From positions 3,162,001 to 3,226,000 of the forward strand of contig NZ_CP109427.1 in assembly GCF_036250695.1 (NCBI RefSeq): 64,000 bases of DNA, given 5' to 3'. Both the position numbers and the translations under genes were made by a program. Each line of letters starts with the position of its first letter. The first letter of the stretch is position 1. The DNA is from Streptomyces sp. NBC_01497. GTDB taxonomy: Bacteria; Actinomycetota; Actinomycetes; Streptomycetales; Streptomycetaceae. Below the pieces are notes generated by a model. It searched no databases. It was not told where the DNA came from and worked only from the letters and a program-made list of their open reading frames with translations. Positions 9,720-18,354 of this stretch are shown piece by piece.

Positions 9720-10028
9720 TTACTTCTCGATGATCGCGAGTACGTCGCGAGCCGAGAGGACGAGGTATTCCTCGCCGCTGTACTTCACCTCGGTGCCGCC
9801 GTACTTGCTGTACAGAACGACATCGCCGACGGAAACGTCGAGCGGCAGGCGCTCGCCGTTCTCGAAACGGCCCGGACCGACAGCAAGGACGACGCCCTCC
9901 TGGGGCTTCTCCTTGGCAGTGTCCGGGATGACCAGGCCAGAGGCCGTGGTCTGTTCGGCGTCGAGCGGCTGGACCACAATGCGGTCCTCAAGCGGCTTGA
10001 TGGCAACCTTGGTGCTGGCGGTCGTCAC
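9720..10028 (-). CDS. groES: Co-chaperonin GroES (10 kDa)
   Basis: Lid of the chaperonin chamber, 102 residues, the normal length. It shows the family's [19 protein letters not shown] (split) start and the mobile-loop region [19 protein letters not shown]. It ends in [18 protein letters not shown]. The GTG at 10028-10026 is chosen because GGGGGAGG lies six bases upstream; the frame remains open to 10142 but would add an unrelated N-terminus that crosses the operator. Two CIRCE elements and a promoter lie upstream. Confidence 0.97.
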   Translation of the reverse strand: MTTASTKVAIKPLEDRIVVQPLDAEQTTASGLVIPDTAKEKPQEGVVLAVGPGRFENGERLPLDVSVGDVVLYSKYGGTEVKYSGEEYLVLSARDVLAIIEK

Positions 10029-10129
10029 GATCCGACCTCCCCCTTCGGTGATCTCACGGGGTTGACTGTCTGAGGGTGGCGACCAGGTGGATCCGTCGTC
10101 GCGGGTGCCGGACCTGCCCGTCGCGCGTT

Positions 10130-10156
10130 CTGGCACTCTCACTTGCTGAGTGCCAG
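10130..10156. promoter_or_regulatory. CIRCE operator (HrcA site), groES-proximal copy
   Basis: CTGGCACTC, nine bases, then GAGTGCCAG: a perfect 9-9-9 CIRCE-type inverted repeat (10130-10138 and 10148-10156) between the -10 region and the groES start. This is the binding site of the HrcA heat-shock repressor in the Streptomyces groESL operon. Confidence 0.92.
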
Positions 10157-10163
10157 AGCCGAG

Positions 10164-10191
10164 ACTATGGCCGCGATTAGCACTCGGTCAA
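10164..10191 (-). promoter_or_regulatory. Promoter of groES-groEL1
   Basis: On the minus strand TTGACC (10191-10186) and CATAGT (10169-10164) are 16 bases apart, a good vegetative sigma promoter. The -35 hexamer lies inside the spacer of the upstream CIRCE element, and the -10 lies just upstream of the proximal CIRCE, so HrcA bound at either site would block polymerase. Confidence 0.65.
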
Positions 10192-10203
10192 GCGGAGTGC
10201 CAG
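10177..10203. promoter_or_regulatory. CIRCE operator (HrcA site), distal copy
   Basis: TTAGCACTC, nine bases, then GAGTGCCAG (10177-10185 and 10195-10203). The left half is the exact consensus; the right half differs from the consensus GAGTGCTAA at two positions. The spacer contains the -35 hexamer of the groES promoter. Confidence 0.88.
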
Positions 10204-10599
10204 TCGGCGTGAGTCGCGGCGTCGCGCGAGAGGGCGCGAAGCGGGGGTCCGGGCGCCGGATCGGGGTGTGCGTCCGGTGATCGCGCGGGGGGCGCGGCCA
10301 GGGACGGACATGATCCGGGCCAGGATCACGGCTCTCGTGACACCGTATGCCGTACCCGCCGCGAGCGGTCGACGCCGTGCCCGTGAAACGGGGCCCGAAC
10401 TTCCGTCCGGCGGACCCCGGCGGGGCAGCCGCGGGAGCCGAGGGTCGGAGGAGGCCGTGCGGGGGCGGCGCACAACGGCACGCACGCGGACGAGGGCGCG
10501 GGGGTCCGGCACTGGGGAGATCCGGTACTGCGGGGATCCGGTACCCCGGGGGTCCGCGACCGCGGGGCTGCGGGGCTGCGGGGCTGCGGGGCTGCGGGT
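10204..10599. other. Gene-free stretch with an 8-bp repeat at its end
   Basis: 396 bases between the CIRCE operators and the end of the SnoaL-like gene. No frame here has convincing codon bias or similarity. Its right end (10562-10597) consists of about four copies of an eight-base GGGGCTGC unit; GGGGATCCGG-like pieces precede it. I see no other structure. Confidence 0.5.
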
Positions 10600-11019
10600 T
10601 CAGGCCTTCTCGTTGTGCGAGACGGCGTACGCGACCATCGCCGAGTCCAGGTAGGCGTGCACCTCCACGATGGTCGCCCCCGGCCCCGCACCGTCGAACC
10701 GGCAGATCCAGCAGTACTCGTTGTCGAAGGGCGCCCCGTCGCTCATGGTCGAGGTCGCGAGCAGTTCGACGATCGTGGTGTCACCGTCGAGGTGGAGCCG
10801 CTGGAGCTTCAGCCGCACGCCTTCCTTCATCACGCGGGACAGGCGCTCGAAGGTCGCGTCCGTGAACGCCTTCTTGCTGAAGTACGTGCCGCCGAGCGGA
10901 TGGGTACCCATCACCGTCCAGTGCACGTCGTCGGAGACCCGGGCGAAGAACTCGCCTTGCGTGGCCGGATCCTCCAGCTTCGAGAACAGTTCGGTCCGGT
11001 CGTCGCGCTCGGTACCCAT
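10600..11019 (-). CDS. SnoaL-like / NTF2-fold protein
   Basis: Small cytosolic protein of 139 residues with the cone-shaped NTF2/SnoaL fold signature: an N-terminal helix (ELFSKLEDPATQGEFFARV), VSDDVHWTVMGTHPLGGTYFSKKAF split over two strands, and late strands NEYCWICRFD and IVEVHAYLDSAMVAYAV. Members are ketosteroid-isomerase-like enzymes or ligand binders; the substrate cannot be read from sequence. The ATG at 11019 follows a GGAAGGAGTG-like site. It stands alone between groES and a polysaccharide deacetylase. Confidence 0.8.
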   Translation of the reverse strand: MGTERDDRTELFSKLEDPATQGEFFARVSDDVHWTVMGTHPLGGTYFSKKAFTDATFERLSRVMKEGVRLKLQRLHLDGDTTIVELLATSTMSDGAPFDNEYCWICRFDGAGPGATIVEVHAYLDSAMVAYAVSHNEKA

Positions 11020-11300
11020 GAGGAATCACTCCTTCCGCCTTCCACCGTAGGCGGGGAGGCGGGCCCGGCGCCTGCCGCCGGACGGCTCCGGACAGCGGGC
11101 CCGGTCAGGCGCCGGGAACCGGCCCGCCCGGCGCGGCGGAGCCCGCCGCCACGGGCCGTTGACGCCCGTACCGAAGGCCCGGCGGCGCGGCGCGGCGGTC
11201 ACCCGGGTCGCCAGCCACCCGGCCACCCGACCGCTCGGCGACCCGGTGATGGCGATCCGGCGACCCGCCACCGGGCCCCCGGGCGGAGCCGGCCGGACCC

Positions 11301-12818
11301 TCAGACGTAGTCCTCCAGCCGGGCGACGGCGTAGCCCTGGTCCGTGATCCGCTTGAGCAGGTTCCGGATGTTCTCCACCATCGTGGCGTTCCACTCCGAG
11401 AGGCCCTGGAAGTGCGTGAGGATGATGTCGCCCGGCTCGAAGTGCTGGGCCTCGTCCCGCCAGTCCATGTGGGTCGGGAACGCCTCGGTCTCCCACAGCG
11501 GGAACGCCTTGATCCCACAGGATCTGGCGATGCGCAGGGTGTCGCCGTTGTAGTTGCCGTACGGCGGGCGGAAGAGGGTCGGCCGCTTGCCGTACTCCCT
11601 CGCGAGCTTGTCCTGCTGGTCGCAGATCTCGTGCTTCTGCTGCGCGTAGGTCAGACCCGGGAGGTACGGGTGGGTCAGGGTGTGGTTGCTGAGGGTGACG
11701 CCCGAGGCCTGCACCTGGGTGAAGTAGCCGTAGTCGTCGCTGATCAGGTAATCGCTGAGGAAGGCGCTGTACGGGACGTGCAGCGCCGACATCATCCTGA
11801 TGAACTGCGGCTCCTTCTCCGAGCCGTCGTCGATCGTGATGAAGACGATCTTGTCCTTGGTGGGGATGCGCGTGAACACGGGCGGGAGGCCCGGGTCACC
11901 GCCCTCCGCCTCGAATCCCTTGCGCGTGGGGATGACCGGCTTGACGGCGGGCGGCGGAGGCGGAATCAGCGGCGCCGCGGCCAGGCCCCATGTCCTCGCG
12001 GTCGCGAGCCGGGCAGCGGCGGTGGCCTTCAGGCGTGCGGCGTACGAGGACAGTCCGCCGGCGGCCTCGGCCGGGTGCCGCCCCGGGCGCGCGGCGGCGG
12101 CACCGGGGGCGGGCTCGGCCGCCGGCCCGTGCGCGGGCTTCGCGGCGGGGTGGTGCGAGGCCCTGGCCCCGGGGTGGTGCGAGGGGTCCGCGGACGGCCG
12201 GCTGCCGGACGTGTGGGAGGGGCCCGCGGAGCCCGGCGAGGCGGCCCGGGACGGGGACCCCGTGGCGGCCCTGCCCGGGGACCCCGAGGTGGCCGGGGAC
12301 ACGGAGGTGGTCGGGGACGCGGAGGCGGACGGCGACCCCGACGGCGACCCCGACGGCGACGAGGACGGGGACGCCGGCGCGGCGACCGATCCGGAGGTCC
12401 CGGACGGGGAAGCCGTGCCCGAGGGAGCGCCCGTCCCGGACGCGGACGGGGAGGCGGCGATCCCCGCCGCACCGGCGAGGCGGGGCGCGCCGGCCTTCCC
12501 CGCCTCGGCACCGAGCCCGGTGTCGCCCGCCGAGCAGCCGGAGGAGAGCGCGGCGACGGCGGCGACCGAGGCAGCGAGGAGCGCCGAGACGACGACGCGC
12601 CCCGGCCGCCCGCCTCCCCGTCCGGAGCGGCCCGCCTCCCCCGAGCGTCTCTCCCGTTCTCGCCGCCGGCCCCGGCGTGGAACCCGGCCCGCCGGATCCT
12701 GGACGCGAACCTGGGCCGGGTGGTGAACCGGATCCGGAACCGCGTCCTGACCCGTACCCGGACGCGGATGCCCGTCAGCACTACGGAGCAATTGTTCTGT
12801 TTGTCGTACTAGTCGCAT
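11301..12818 (-). CDS. Polysaccharide deacetylase (NodB domain) lipoprotein with long Ser/Pro/Ala linker
   Basis: Exported enzyme predicted to remove N- or O-acetyl groups from a cell-surface polysaccharide or chitin-like polymer. The C-terminal NodB domain (about residues 290-505) has the metal Asp pair in FITIDDGSEKEP, the metal His pair in SNHTLTHP, the RPPYGNYN motif, and the late THF motif (IILTHFQGLSEWN). A hydrophobic segment ends in LSSGC, so Cys95 may be lipidated. Residues 100-265 are a Ser/Pro/Ala/Gly-rich wall-spanning linker. The start is uncertain: the ATG at 12818 leaves about 70 basic residues before the signal, and I find no in-frame GTG or ATG closer to it. Confidence 0.85.
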   Translation of the reverse strand: MRLVRQTEQLLRSADGHPRPGTGQDAVPDPVHHPAQVRVQDPAGRVPRRGRRRERERRSGEAGRSGRGGGRPGRVVVSALLAASVAAVAALSSGCSAGDTGLGAEAGKAGAPRLAGAAGIAASPSASGTGAPSGTASPSGTSGSVAAPASPSSSPSGSPSGSPSASASPTTSVSPATSGSPGRAATGSPSRAASPGSAGPSHTSGSRPSADPSHHPGARASHHPAAKPAHGPAAEPAPGAAAARPGRHPAEAAGGLSSYAARLKATAAARLATARTWGLAAAPLIPPPPPAVKPVIPTRKGFEAEGGDPGLPPVFTRIPTKDKIVFITIDDGSEKEPQFIRMMSALHVPYSAFLSDYLISDDYGYFTQVQASGVTLSNHTLTHPYLPGLTYAQQKHEICDQQDKLAREYGKRPTLFRPPYGNYNGDTLRIARSCGIKAFPLWETEAFPTHMDWRDEAQHFEPGDIILTHFQGLSEWNATMVENIRNLLKRITDQGYAVARLEDYV

Positions 12819-12928
12819 GGCGTCGCATCCTGTCAGCGCCGGGCGCCGTCCGACCGCAGACACCGCCGCCGGGCGGTCGCGGTCCCCCGCCTGGCCGACA
12901 CCGGCCGCCGCCCGACGACAATGGGCCG

Positions 12929-14122
12929 GTGACCGAAGAACCCCCGCCCAGCCTCGCCCCCCTGCTCACCCCCGAGGGCCAGGCCCTGCTCGCGGAGTTG
13001 CGCGACCACGACCCGGCGCGGGAACTGGCCCTCGCCACCCGCCTGCGCCGCGACCACCCCGCCGAACTGGTGTCGGCGGTACTCGGACAGGCACGGCTCC
13101 GGCAGCGGGCCGTGGCGAAGTTCGGCGCCGAGGACGCGTACCGGATGTACTTCACGCCGAACGGTGTCGAACAGGCCACCCGTACCGTCGTCGCCGCCCA
13201 CCGCGCGGCCCGCTTCCGCGCGCTCGGCGCGACGCGGGTGACCGACCTGTGCTGCGGGATCGGCGGCGACGCGGTGGAGCTCGTCCGGGCGGGCATCACC
13301 GTCACCGGCGTCGACCTGGATCCGCTGACCTGCGAGATCGCCGCCGCCAACATCCATGCGCTGGCACCGGCCGGACCGCCCGCGACCGTGGTGCGCGCCG
13401 ACGTCACGACGTACGACCTGACGGGCACGCGGGCACTGTTCGTCGACCCGGCGCGGCGGCGCGGCTCGGGCAGGATCTTCGACCCCGAGGCGTACTCCCC
13501 GCCGCTGTCCTGGGCGATCGAAGCGGTACGGCGTACGGGCCTCGGCGCGATCAAGATCGCCCCCGGCATTCCGCACGAACTGGTCCCGGCGGACTTCGAG
13601 GCCGAGTGGATCTCGCACGACGGCGACGTGAAGGAAGCCGTGCTCTGGCACACGCCGGACGCGCCCGCCTCCTGCCGCCGCGCGACCCTCCTGCCGTCGG
13701 GCGCGACGCTCGCCTCCCGCGGCCTGCCCGACCCGGCGGTGCGCCCGCCCGGCCGCTACCTGTACGAACCGGACGGCGCCGTCATCCGCGCCCACCTCGT
13801 CGCCGAAGCGGCCGAGGACCTTCCGGGCGGTGGCCTGATCGACGAGACGATCGCGTACGTGACCGCCGACGAACTGCGGGAAACCCCCTTCGCGACGGCG
13901 TACGAGATCACCGATGTCCTCCCCTTCAACCTCAAGCGCCTCAAGGCACTGCTGCGGGAACGGGAGGTCGGCATCCTCACGGTGAAGAAACGCGGTTCGG
14001 CGGTGGAACCGGAGGAGTTCCGGCGGAAGTTGAAGCTCAAGGGAAAGAACGAGACGACGGTCATCCTCACCCGCGTGGCCGCCGCCCCCACGATGCTCCT
14101 CGCCCGCCGGGCCGGGCGCTGA
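12929..14122 (+). CDS. Class I SAM-dependent methyltransferase with THUMP-like C-terminal domain
   Basis: 397-residue cytosolic methyltransferase. The SAM motif VTDLCCGIGGDAVEL is at about residues 104-118, with the ribose-binding acidic motif GVDLDP after it, and FVDPARRRGSGRIFDP in the place of the catalytic loop. The C-terminal 80 residues (FNLKRLKALLREREVGILTVKKRG, in two parts) match the THUMP-like domain often fused to these proteins, suggesting an RNA substrate (family inference). The GTG at 12929 starts the conserved VTEEPPPSLAPLLTPEG segment. It is divergent from the deacetylase, with about 110 bases between them. Confidence 0.85.
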   Translation: MTEEPPPSLAPLLTPEGQALLAELRDHDPARELALATRLRRDHPAELVSAVLGQARLRQRAVAKFGAEDAYRMYFTPNGVEQATRTVVAAHRAARFRALGATRVTDLCCGIGGDAVELVRAGITVTGVDLDPLTCEIAAANIHALAPAGPPATVVRADVTTYDLTGTRALFVDPARRRGSGRIFDPEAYSPPLSWAIEAVRRTGLGAIKIAPGIPHELVPADFEAEWISHDGDVKEAVLWHTPDAPASCRRATLLPSGATLASRGLPDPAVRPPGRYLYEPDGAVIRAHLVAEAAEDLPGGGLIDETIAYVTADELRETPFATAYEITDVLPFNLKRLKALLREREVGILTVKKRGSAVEPEEFRRKLKLKGKNETTVILTRVAAAPTMLLARRAGR

Positions 14123-14589
14123 GGGCCCGGGAGAGCCACGAGGACCGCCGTACGGAGCAGGACGGGAATCCGTACCCGGGGGAGAGCGGATGGCGCGACT
14201 CCGCAACGGAATCCACGAGGCATGGGCCCTGCCAACGGACGCGGACGGTCTCGCGCCGGGTGCCACCGAGTTCGATCTGGAGGTGGACCCGCCTGCCCTC
14301 TTCGCCCTCGGCGGTCGGCTGCCGCTCGTCGGTGAGCAGCTGACGACAGGGAGACCGGCGAGGGTCGGCAGGCCAGCATCTTCTGAACCGCCTGACTGGT
14401 GACGCCGAGTTCACGCGCGATGTCGGCCTGGGAGACGCCCTGGTCGATGAGCTCCTGCATGAGGTCGCGGCGCTCGGCGGCGAACCGGCGGGCCAGGCGG
14501 AGGCGGGTGTGCTGGATGGCCTGTTCGCGGGCCTCCTTGATGCGGTCGAGCGTCGCGCGGTGTGCGGAAAGGTCTCCGAGGGGTGCCAT
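14067..14589 (-). CDS. Small HTH DNA-binding protein, reading frame possibly broken
   Basis: The first 73 residues from the ATG at 14589-14587 are a basic coiled helix region followed by a clear helix-turn-helix (ELIDQGVSQADIARELGVTS then QAVQKML). High third-position GC in this frame stops near 14345. From there to about 14120 the next frame on the same strand has the strong third-position GC (LLTDERQPTAEGEEG, then RRVHLQIELGGTRRE), ending at a stop at 14067. A one-base frameshift would join the two, so the span given is not a multiple of three. If no shift exists, the first frame stays open to 13756, running under the methyltransferase gene. Inverted repeats at 14601-14640 suggest autoregulation. 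Confidence 0.55.
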
Positions 14590-14600
14590 GGAGCCATGGC

Positions 14601-14640
14601 GACAACCCCGTGTTGTCGATGTCAACCCATGGTTGTCATA
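14601..14640. promoter_or_regulatory. Paired inverted repeats upstream of the HTH gene
   Basis: GACAAC, five bases, GTTGTC (14601-14606 and 14612-14617) is a perfect inverted repeat. Next to it ATGTCAACC and GGTTGTCAT (14619-14627 and 14631-14639) form a second one with a single mismatch. They sit 12-50 bases upstream of the HTH start codon. They are likely an operator, with the product of that gene the obvious candidate binder. Confidence 0.45.
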
Positions 14641-14836
14641 CGGGAGGGCGGGTCGCCCGGGGATGACCTTGCGAGGACCTGCTCGCCGCGGTCGAGGAGG
14701 CGGTATCCCCCTCCGCCGTCGCCGGGGAGCGCTACGCACCGGCGCGGTTCGCCCGACTCGACAGCGAACGCCGAGGCCCGGCCCCCGTTCGGCCTGGAGC
14801 GCCGGGCGCCCGCCGGGGCCCGGCCCTGGCCACGCG

Positions 14837-15859
14837 TCAGGCCCGCGCCCGCCTTCGGTAGGCCCGCTGGCGGCAGGCCCGGGAGCAGTAGCGGCGGGGG
14901 CGCCCGCGCGCCGGGGCGGGGACGGCCGTCGCACACACGTCGCAGCGCGGCGGTGAGAGGTGCGGGGAACCGGTGGCGGCCTCGGCGGTGTCACCTTCGG
15001 CCGCGTCGGGGGCGGCCCCGGTCCGGCCGTCGCGGTCGTCGGGGTCGTCGGAGTCACTGGGGTCGTCGTTGCGGTCGTTACGAAATGTCTCGGGCTCCCG
15101 CCGCGCATCGCTCTTTTCGTCACGGAGCCCGTCGCCGGACGCCGTGGTCCGGTGCCTGCGCCGGACCATGGCCTCCACTCCGTCCAGGGTGCACGCGAGG
15201 CCGAAGTCGAACGGGTCCTCCGGCTCGTCGAACGCCCCGCTCATGCCGTACCTGGCGATCGCCGGGTACGGCACCATGCGCTCGACCAGTCTGTTCTGGC
15301 CGTGCCACCACTGGACGTGCGAGACGCCCGACTCGCGCTCCTCGCGCAGCACGTCGTGCGCCTGCCGCGCCGCCGACAGGACGAACCCCGCCAACAGCGC
15401 CACCACTTGCGCCGACTCCGACGGCCTCAGTCCGGTGCCTTCCGCGCAGGCGAGGGCGTGGTCGTAGTCCGCGAGCGTGTGCGGCCCGGGAAGCCTGCGG
15501 CTGCCGTCCGTCGTGACCAGCCACGGGTGGCGCAGGTGCAACTCCCAGTGGGTGCGGGCCCAGGCCTGAAGCCCGGCGCGCCAGTCGCCGGCCGGCGCTT
15601 CGGCCGGATCCCGCGCGGACAGCTCACCGAAGGCCGCGTCCCGCATCAGCTCGACCAGTTCGGCCCGGCCCGGCACGTGCCGGTACAGCGACATCGTCGT
15701 GAACCCGAGCCGTTCCGCGAGGCGCCGCATCGACAGGGCCTCCAGGCCGTCGGCGTCCGCCAGTTCGACCGCCGCCGCGACGATCCGGGGCACGGTCAGC
15801 CCCGGCCGGTCCTCGGCCACGCCGAACAGCAGATCCACCGTCCGCCGTACGTCCACCAC
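14837..15859 (-). CDS. TetR family regulator with C-terminal Cys4 zinc-ribbon extension
   Basis: 340-residue regulator. The N-terminal TetR helix-turn-helix is at about residues 25-65 (IVAAAVELADADGLEALSM then AERLGFTTMSLYRHV), with a TetR_C-type ligand domain to about 235. An acidic linker (NDDPSDSDDPDDRD) leads to Cys306-x2-Cys309 and Cys325-x3-Cys329 in a basic context (RRYCSRACRQRAYRRR), a probable zinc-binding, perhaps second DNA- or RNA-contacting, module. Fused forms like this occur in Streptomyces but are not the standard TetR layout. It is divergent from the beta-helix gene, which may be its target (inference). Confidence 0.85.
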   Translation of the reverse strand: MVDVRRTVDLLFGVAEDRPGLTVPRIVAAAVELADADGLEALSMRRLAERLGFTTMSLYRHVPGRAELVELMRDAAFGELSARDPAEAPAGDWRAGLQAWARTHWELHLRHPWLVTTDGSRRLPGPHTLADYDHALACAEGTGLRPSESAQVVALLAGFVLSAARQAHDVLREERESGVSHVQWWHGQNRLVERMVPYPAIARYGMSGAFDEPEDPFDFGLACTLDGVEAMVRRRHRTTASGDGLRDEKSDARREPETFRNDRNDDPSDSDDPDDRDGRTGAAPDAAEGDTAEAATGSPHLSPPRCDVCATAVPAPARGRPRRYCSRACRQRAYRRRARA

Positions 15860-15990
15860 CCTGACTCCCCGGGCCGCCCGCTGTCGTTGACAGCCACCTT
15901 AGCCGCGCGTCTATGCTGCACACCAATTGTGTACGGCGTACGCCTCGTCGTACGGTCGTCCCGGTGTCCCGCAACGGGGGTCCCTCAGCC

Positions 15991-17958
15991 ATGTCAGCCC
16001 ATCCCACCGAACCAGACCGACCTGCCGCACCTCCCGCACCTCCCGCACCTCCCGCACCCATCGGATCAGCCGGACCGGCCGTGTCCGCCGCCGTCGCGTT
16101 CCATGTCGCCCCCTGGGGCGACGACTCCGCCCCGGGCACGCCCGAGCGGCCGCTCGCCGGGCCCCACGGCGCCCTGCGTGCGGTGCGTGCCGCCCTCGCC
16201 CGGACGCCGGGCGGGTGCGGCGACGTCCTCGTCACCTACCGCGCCGGCACGTACGCCCTGCCCGAGCCCCTGGACCTCGGCTCCGGCGACGGCGGATCCG
16301 GGCCCGGCGGGCGGCGCGTCACGCACCAGCCGTACGGATACGGCACCGACGCGGCCGAATCCGTGGTGTTCAGCGGCGGTGCCCCCGTCACGGGATGGAC
16401 TCCCGTCGGCGACGGCACCTGGCGGGCCGGCACCGGGTCGCTGGAACCCCGCCAGTTGTACGTGGACGACCGGCGTGCGCACCGGGCCGGCACGCCGCAC
16501 GGCGCGTCCCCCCTCCCCGGTACCGTTACGAAAACCGAGACGGGTTATGTAACGGACAGCACGGCCCCGCAGGCGTGGCGCTCCCCCGCCTCCATCGAGT
16601 TCGTCTTCCGTGGCGTGTACCCGTGGTCCGAGGCGCGCCTGCGCGTCGCGTCCATCAGCGGTGACGCCCGCTCGACCACCTTCACCCTCGCCGAGCCGGG
16701 CTTCTCCCGCGCCAACGCCCTCTACGCGGCGGAAGTCCACGGTGGCGGTGCGCGGGAGGAGAGCGGTGGGGCTTCCTGGGGGCGGCTCGGCCTTCCGACA
16801 TCGGCCGAGAACAGCCCCAGCTTCCTCACCGAACCGGGCACCTTCGCCCTCGACACCTCGGTCCCCGGCCACCACACCCTCCACTACCTCCCGCTGCCCG
16901 GCGAGGACCCCGCCGCGGCGGTGTTCACCATCCCGCTGCTGGAGCGGCTCCTCACCGCCCGGGGGGCCGCGGGCATCACCCTGCGGGGGCTGACGTTCGC
17001 GCACGCCGCCTGGCAGCGGCCGAGCGCCCCCGGTGGCTTCCCGCACTACCACGGCAACACGTTCCAGGACGAAGGACCGCTGGAGCGGGTCGACCTGTTC
17101 GACGGGGCCGCCCACCTCGTGGTCCCCGGAGCGCCCGCGCGCGTGCCGTCCGCGGTCGATCTGCGCGACTGCGCGGACCTCGTGCTGCGCGACAACACCT
17201 TCACCCACCTCGGGGCCGGCGCCGTCGCCGTCGAGGGCGGGGGCGCCGGTACCGCCCTCGTCGGCAATGTCGTGGAGGACGTGTCGGGCCCCGGCATCTC
17301 CGTCGACTCGGCGGACGGTGTCCGCGTGGAGGACAACCTGCTGCGGGACATCGGCGCCGAGTTCCACGGCTCCTCCGCGGTGTGGGTGTCGGACGCGCGG
17401 GACGTGGTGGTCGCCCACAACGAGATCCACGACGTGCCGTACTCCGGCATCGTCGTCATGGGCGGCGACCGCGCCGCACGCGTGCGGGTCACCGAGAACC
17501 TCGTCCGCCGGTCCCTGCTCGTCCTCGCCGACGGCGGCGGTGTCTATCTCGCGGGCCGCCAGGGGGACTCCTACGCGAGCGGCACCCTCGTGCGCGGGAA
17601 CGTGCTGCTCGACGTCGTCACGCCGTACAACTTCGGCCTCTACACCGACTACGCCTGCTCGTGGACGACCGTTCTCGGCAATGTCGTCCGCGGGGCCGAC
17701 ACGCCGGCCCTGCTGCGCCCGGCGCTCCCGCTGGAGAACGTCGCGTTCGTCGGCAACTTCTGGGACGCGCACCCGGAGGGCGACGACGATCCGCCGCCCG
17801 GGGTCGTCTACGCCGCGAACACCGTCCTGCCCGGCGGCGGCACGGGCCTCGACGGCCGGAACAGGGACGCGGACGGGAACGGGGACGCGAGCGGCAGCGG
17901 CACGGACGGGCTGCCGACCGACATCGTCGCCGCCGCCGGCCGGTCCGCCCAACGCTGA
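15991..17958 (+). CDS. Right-handed parallel beta-helix (pectate-lyase-like) protein
   Basis: 655-residue protein with an N-terminal Pro/Ala tract (PAPPAPPAPPAP), then FHVAPWGDDSAPGTPERPL, the usual opening of beta-helix carbohydrate-active proteins. Residues about 370-620 show repeated rungs (LVLRDNTFTHLGAGAVAVEG, GISVDSADGVRVEDNLLRD, AVWVSDARDVVVAHNEIHDV). The family includes polysaccharide lyases and sugar epimerases; the exact activity cannot be assigned. I find no signal peptide at the ATG chosen (15991) or in the upstream in-frame stretch from 15913, so secretion is doubtful. It is divergent from the TetR/zinc-ribbon regulator. Confidence 0.8.
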   Translation: MSAHPTEPDRPAAPPAPPAPPAPIGSAGPAVSAAVAFHVAPWGDDSAPGTPERPLAGPHGALRAVRAALARTPGGCGDVLVTYRAGTYALPEPLDLGSGDGGSGPGGRRVTHQPYGYGTDAAESVVFSGGAPVTGWTPVGDGTWRAGTGSLEPRQLYVDDRRAHRAGTPHGASPLPGTVTKTETGYVTDSTAPQAWRSPASIEFVFRGVYPWSEARLRVASISGDARSTTFTLAEPGFSRANALYAAEVHGGGAREESGGASWGRLGLPTSAENSPSFLTEPGTFALDTSVPGHHTLHYLPLPGEDPAAAVFTIPLLERLLTARGAAGITLRGLTFAHAAWQRPSAPGGFPHYHGNTFQDEGPLERVDLFDGAAHLVVPGAPARVPSAVDLRDCADLVLRDNTFTHLGAGAVAVEGGGAGTALVGNVVEDVSGPGISVDSADGVRVEDNLLRDIGAEFHGSSAVWVSDARDVVVAHNEIHDVPYSGIVVMGGDRAARVRVTENLVRRSLLVLADGGGVYLAGRQGDSYASGTLVRGNVLLDVVTPYNFGLYTDYACSWTTVLGNVVRGADTPALLRPALPLENVAFVGNFWDAHPEGDDDPPPGVVYAANTVLPGGGTGLDGRNRDADGNGDASGSGTDGLPTDIVAAAGRSAQR

Positions 17959-18354
17959 GCAGGGGCAGCCCCCGATCGTCCGCCCGCCCCGGCCAGGTGA
18001 GGGAGTGATCACCGTCGCATCAGGCGCCGGGGCAGTCGGGTGTCCGTGTCCGCTTTCGAAGGGGCGTCGGAGGGAGGCGGCGCGGGCACACACGGACCGG
18101 GGCAGCCGCTTCCCGTCCCGCGCGGGCGCGCCGGCTCGGACACGGCGGCGACCTTCGCCGACCACCTGATCGCCTGACTGCCTGGCTGCCTGACTGCCTG
18201 ACTGCCTGCGGCGGAGCGTCCCGGTGGACCATCCAGCAGGACCACCCGCGCGAGGTACGGGAGGCGACGCAGGCCACGGGGTGCCCCGCGGGGGCCGCCC
18301 GGCACGAGGGCGGGGCGCGGGTTCCGGTGCCGGAGCCCCGCCCCGACCCTCACG
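17959..18354. other. Gene-free stretch with a tandem repeat and a terminator
   Basis: Nearly 400 bases between convergent genes. It contains four copies of an eight-base CTGACTGC unit (18174-18205, second copy with one change) and a hairpin at 18308-18343. No frame here has a convincing protein. Confidence 0.6.
18308..18343. terminator. Bidirectional hairpin terminator
   Basis: GGGCGGGGC (18308-18316) pairs with GCCCCGCCC (18335-18343) across an 18-base loop, 12 bases beyond the stop of the minus-strand small membrane protein and between convergent genes. Confidence 0.6.

Noticed and set aside
14190..14402. Plus-strand 70-residue frame starting MARLRNGIHEAW
   Set aside because: It overlaps the second part of the minus-strand HTH gene, whose frame has higher third-position GC. 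Kept only as an alternative in the frameshift finding.
16021..16065. CTCCCGCAC tandem repeat as a regulatory array
   Set aside because: It lies inside the beta-helix gene, has a 9-bp unit in frame, and simply encodes a Pro-Ala-Pro tract.
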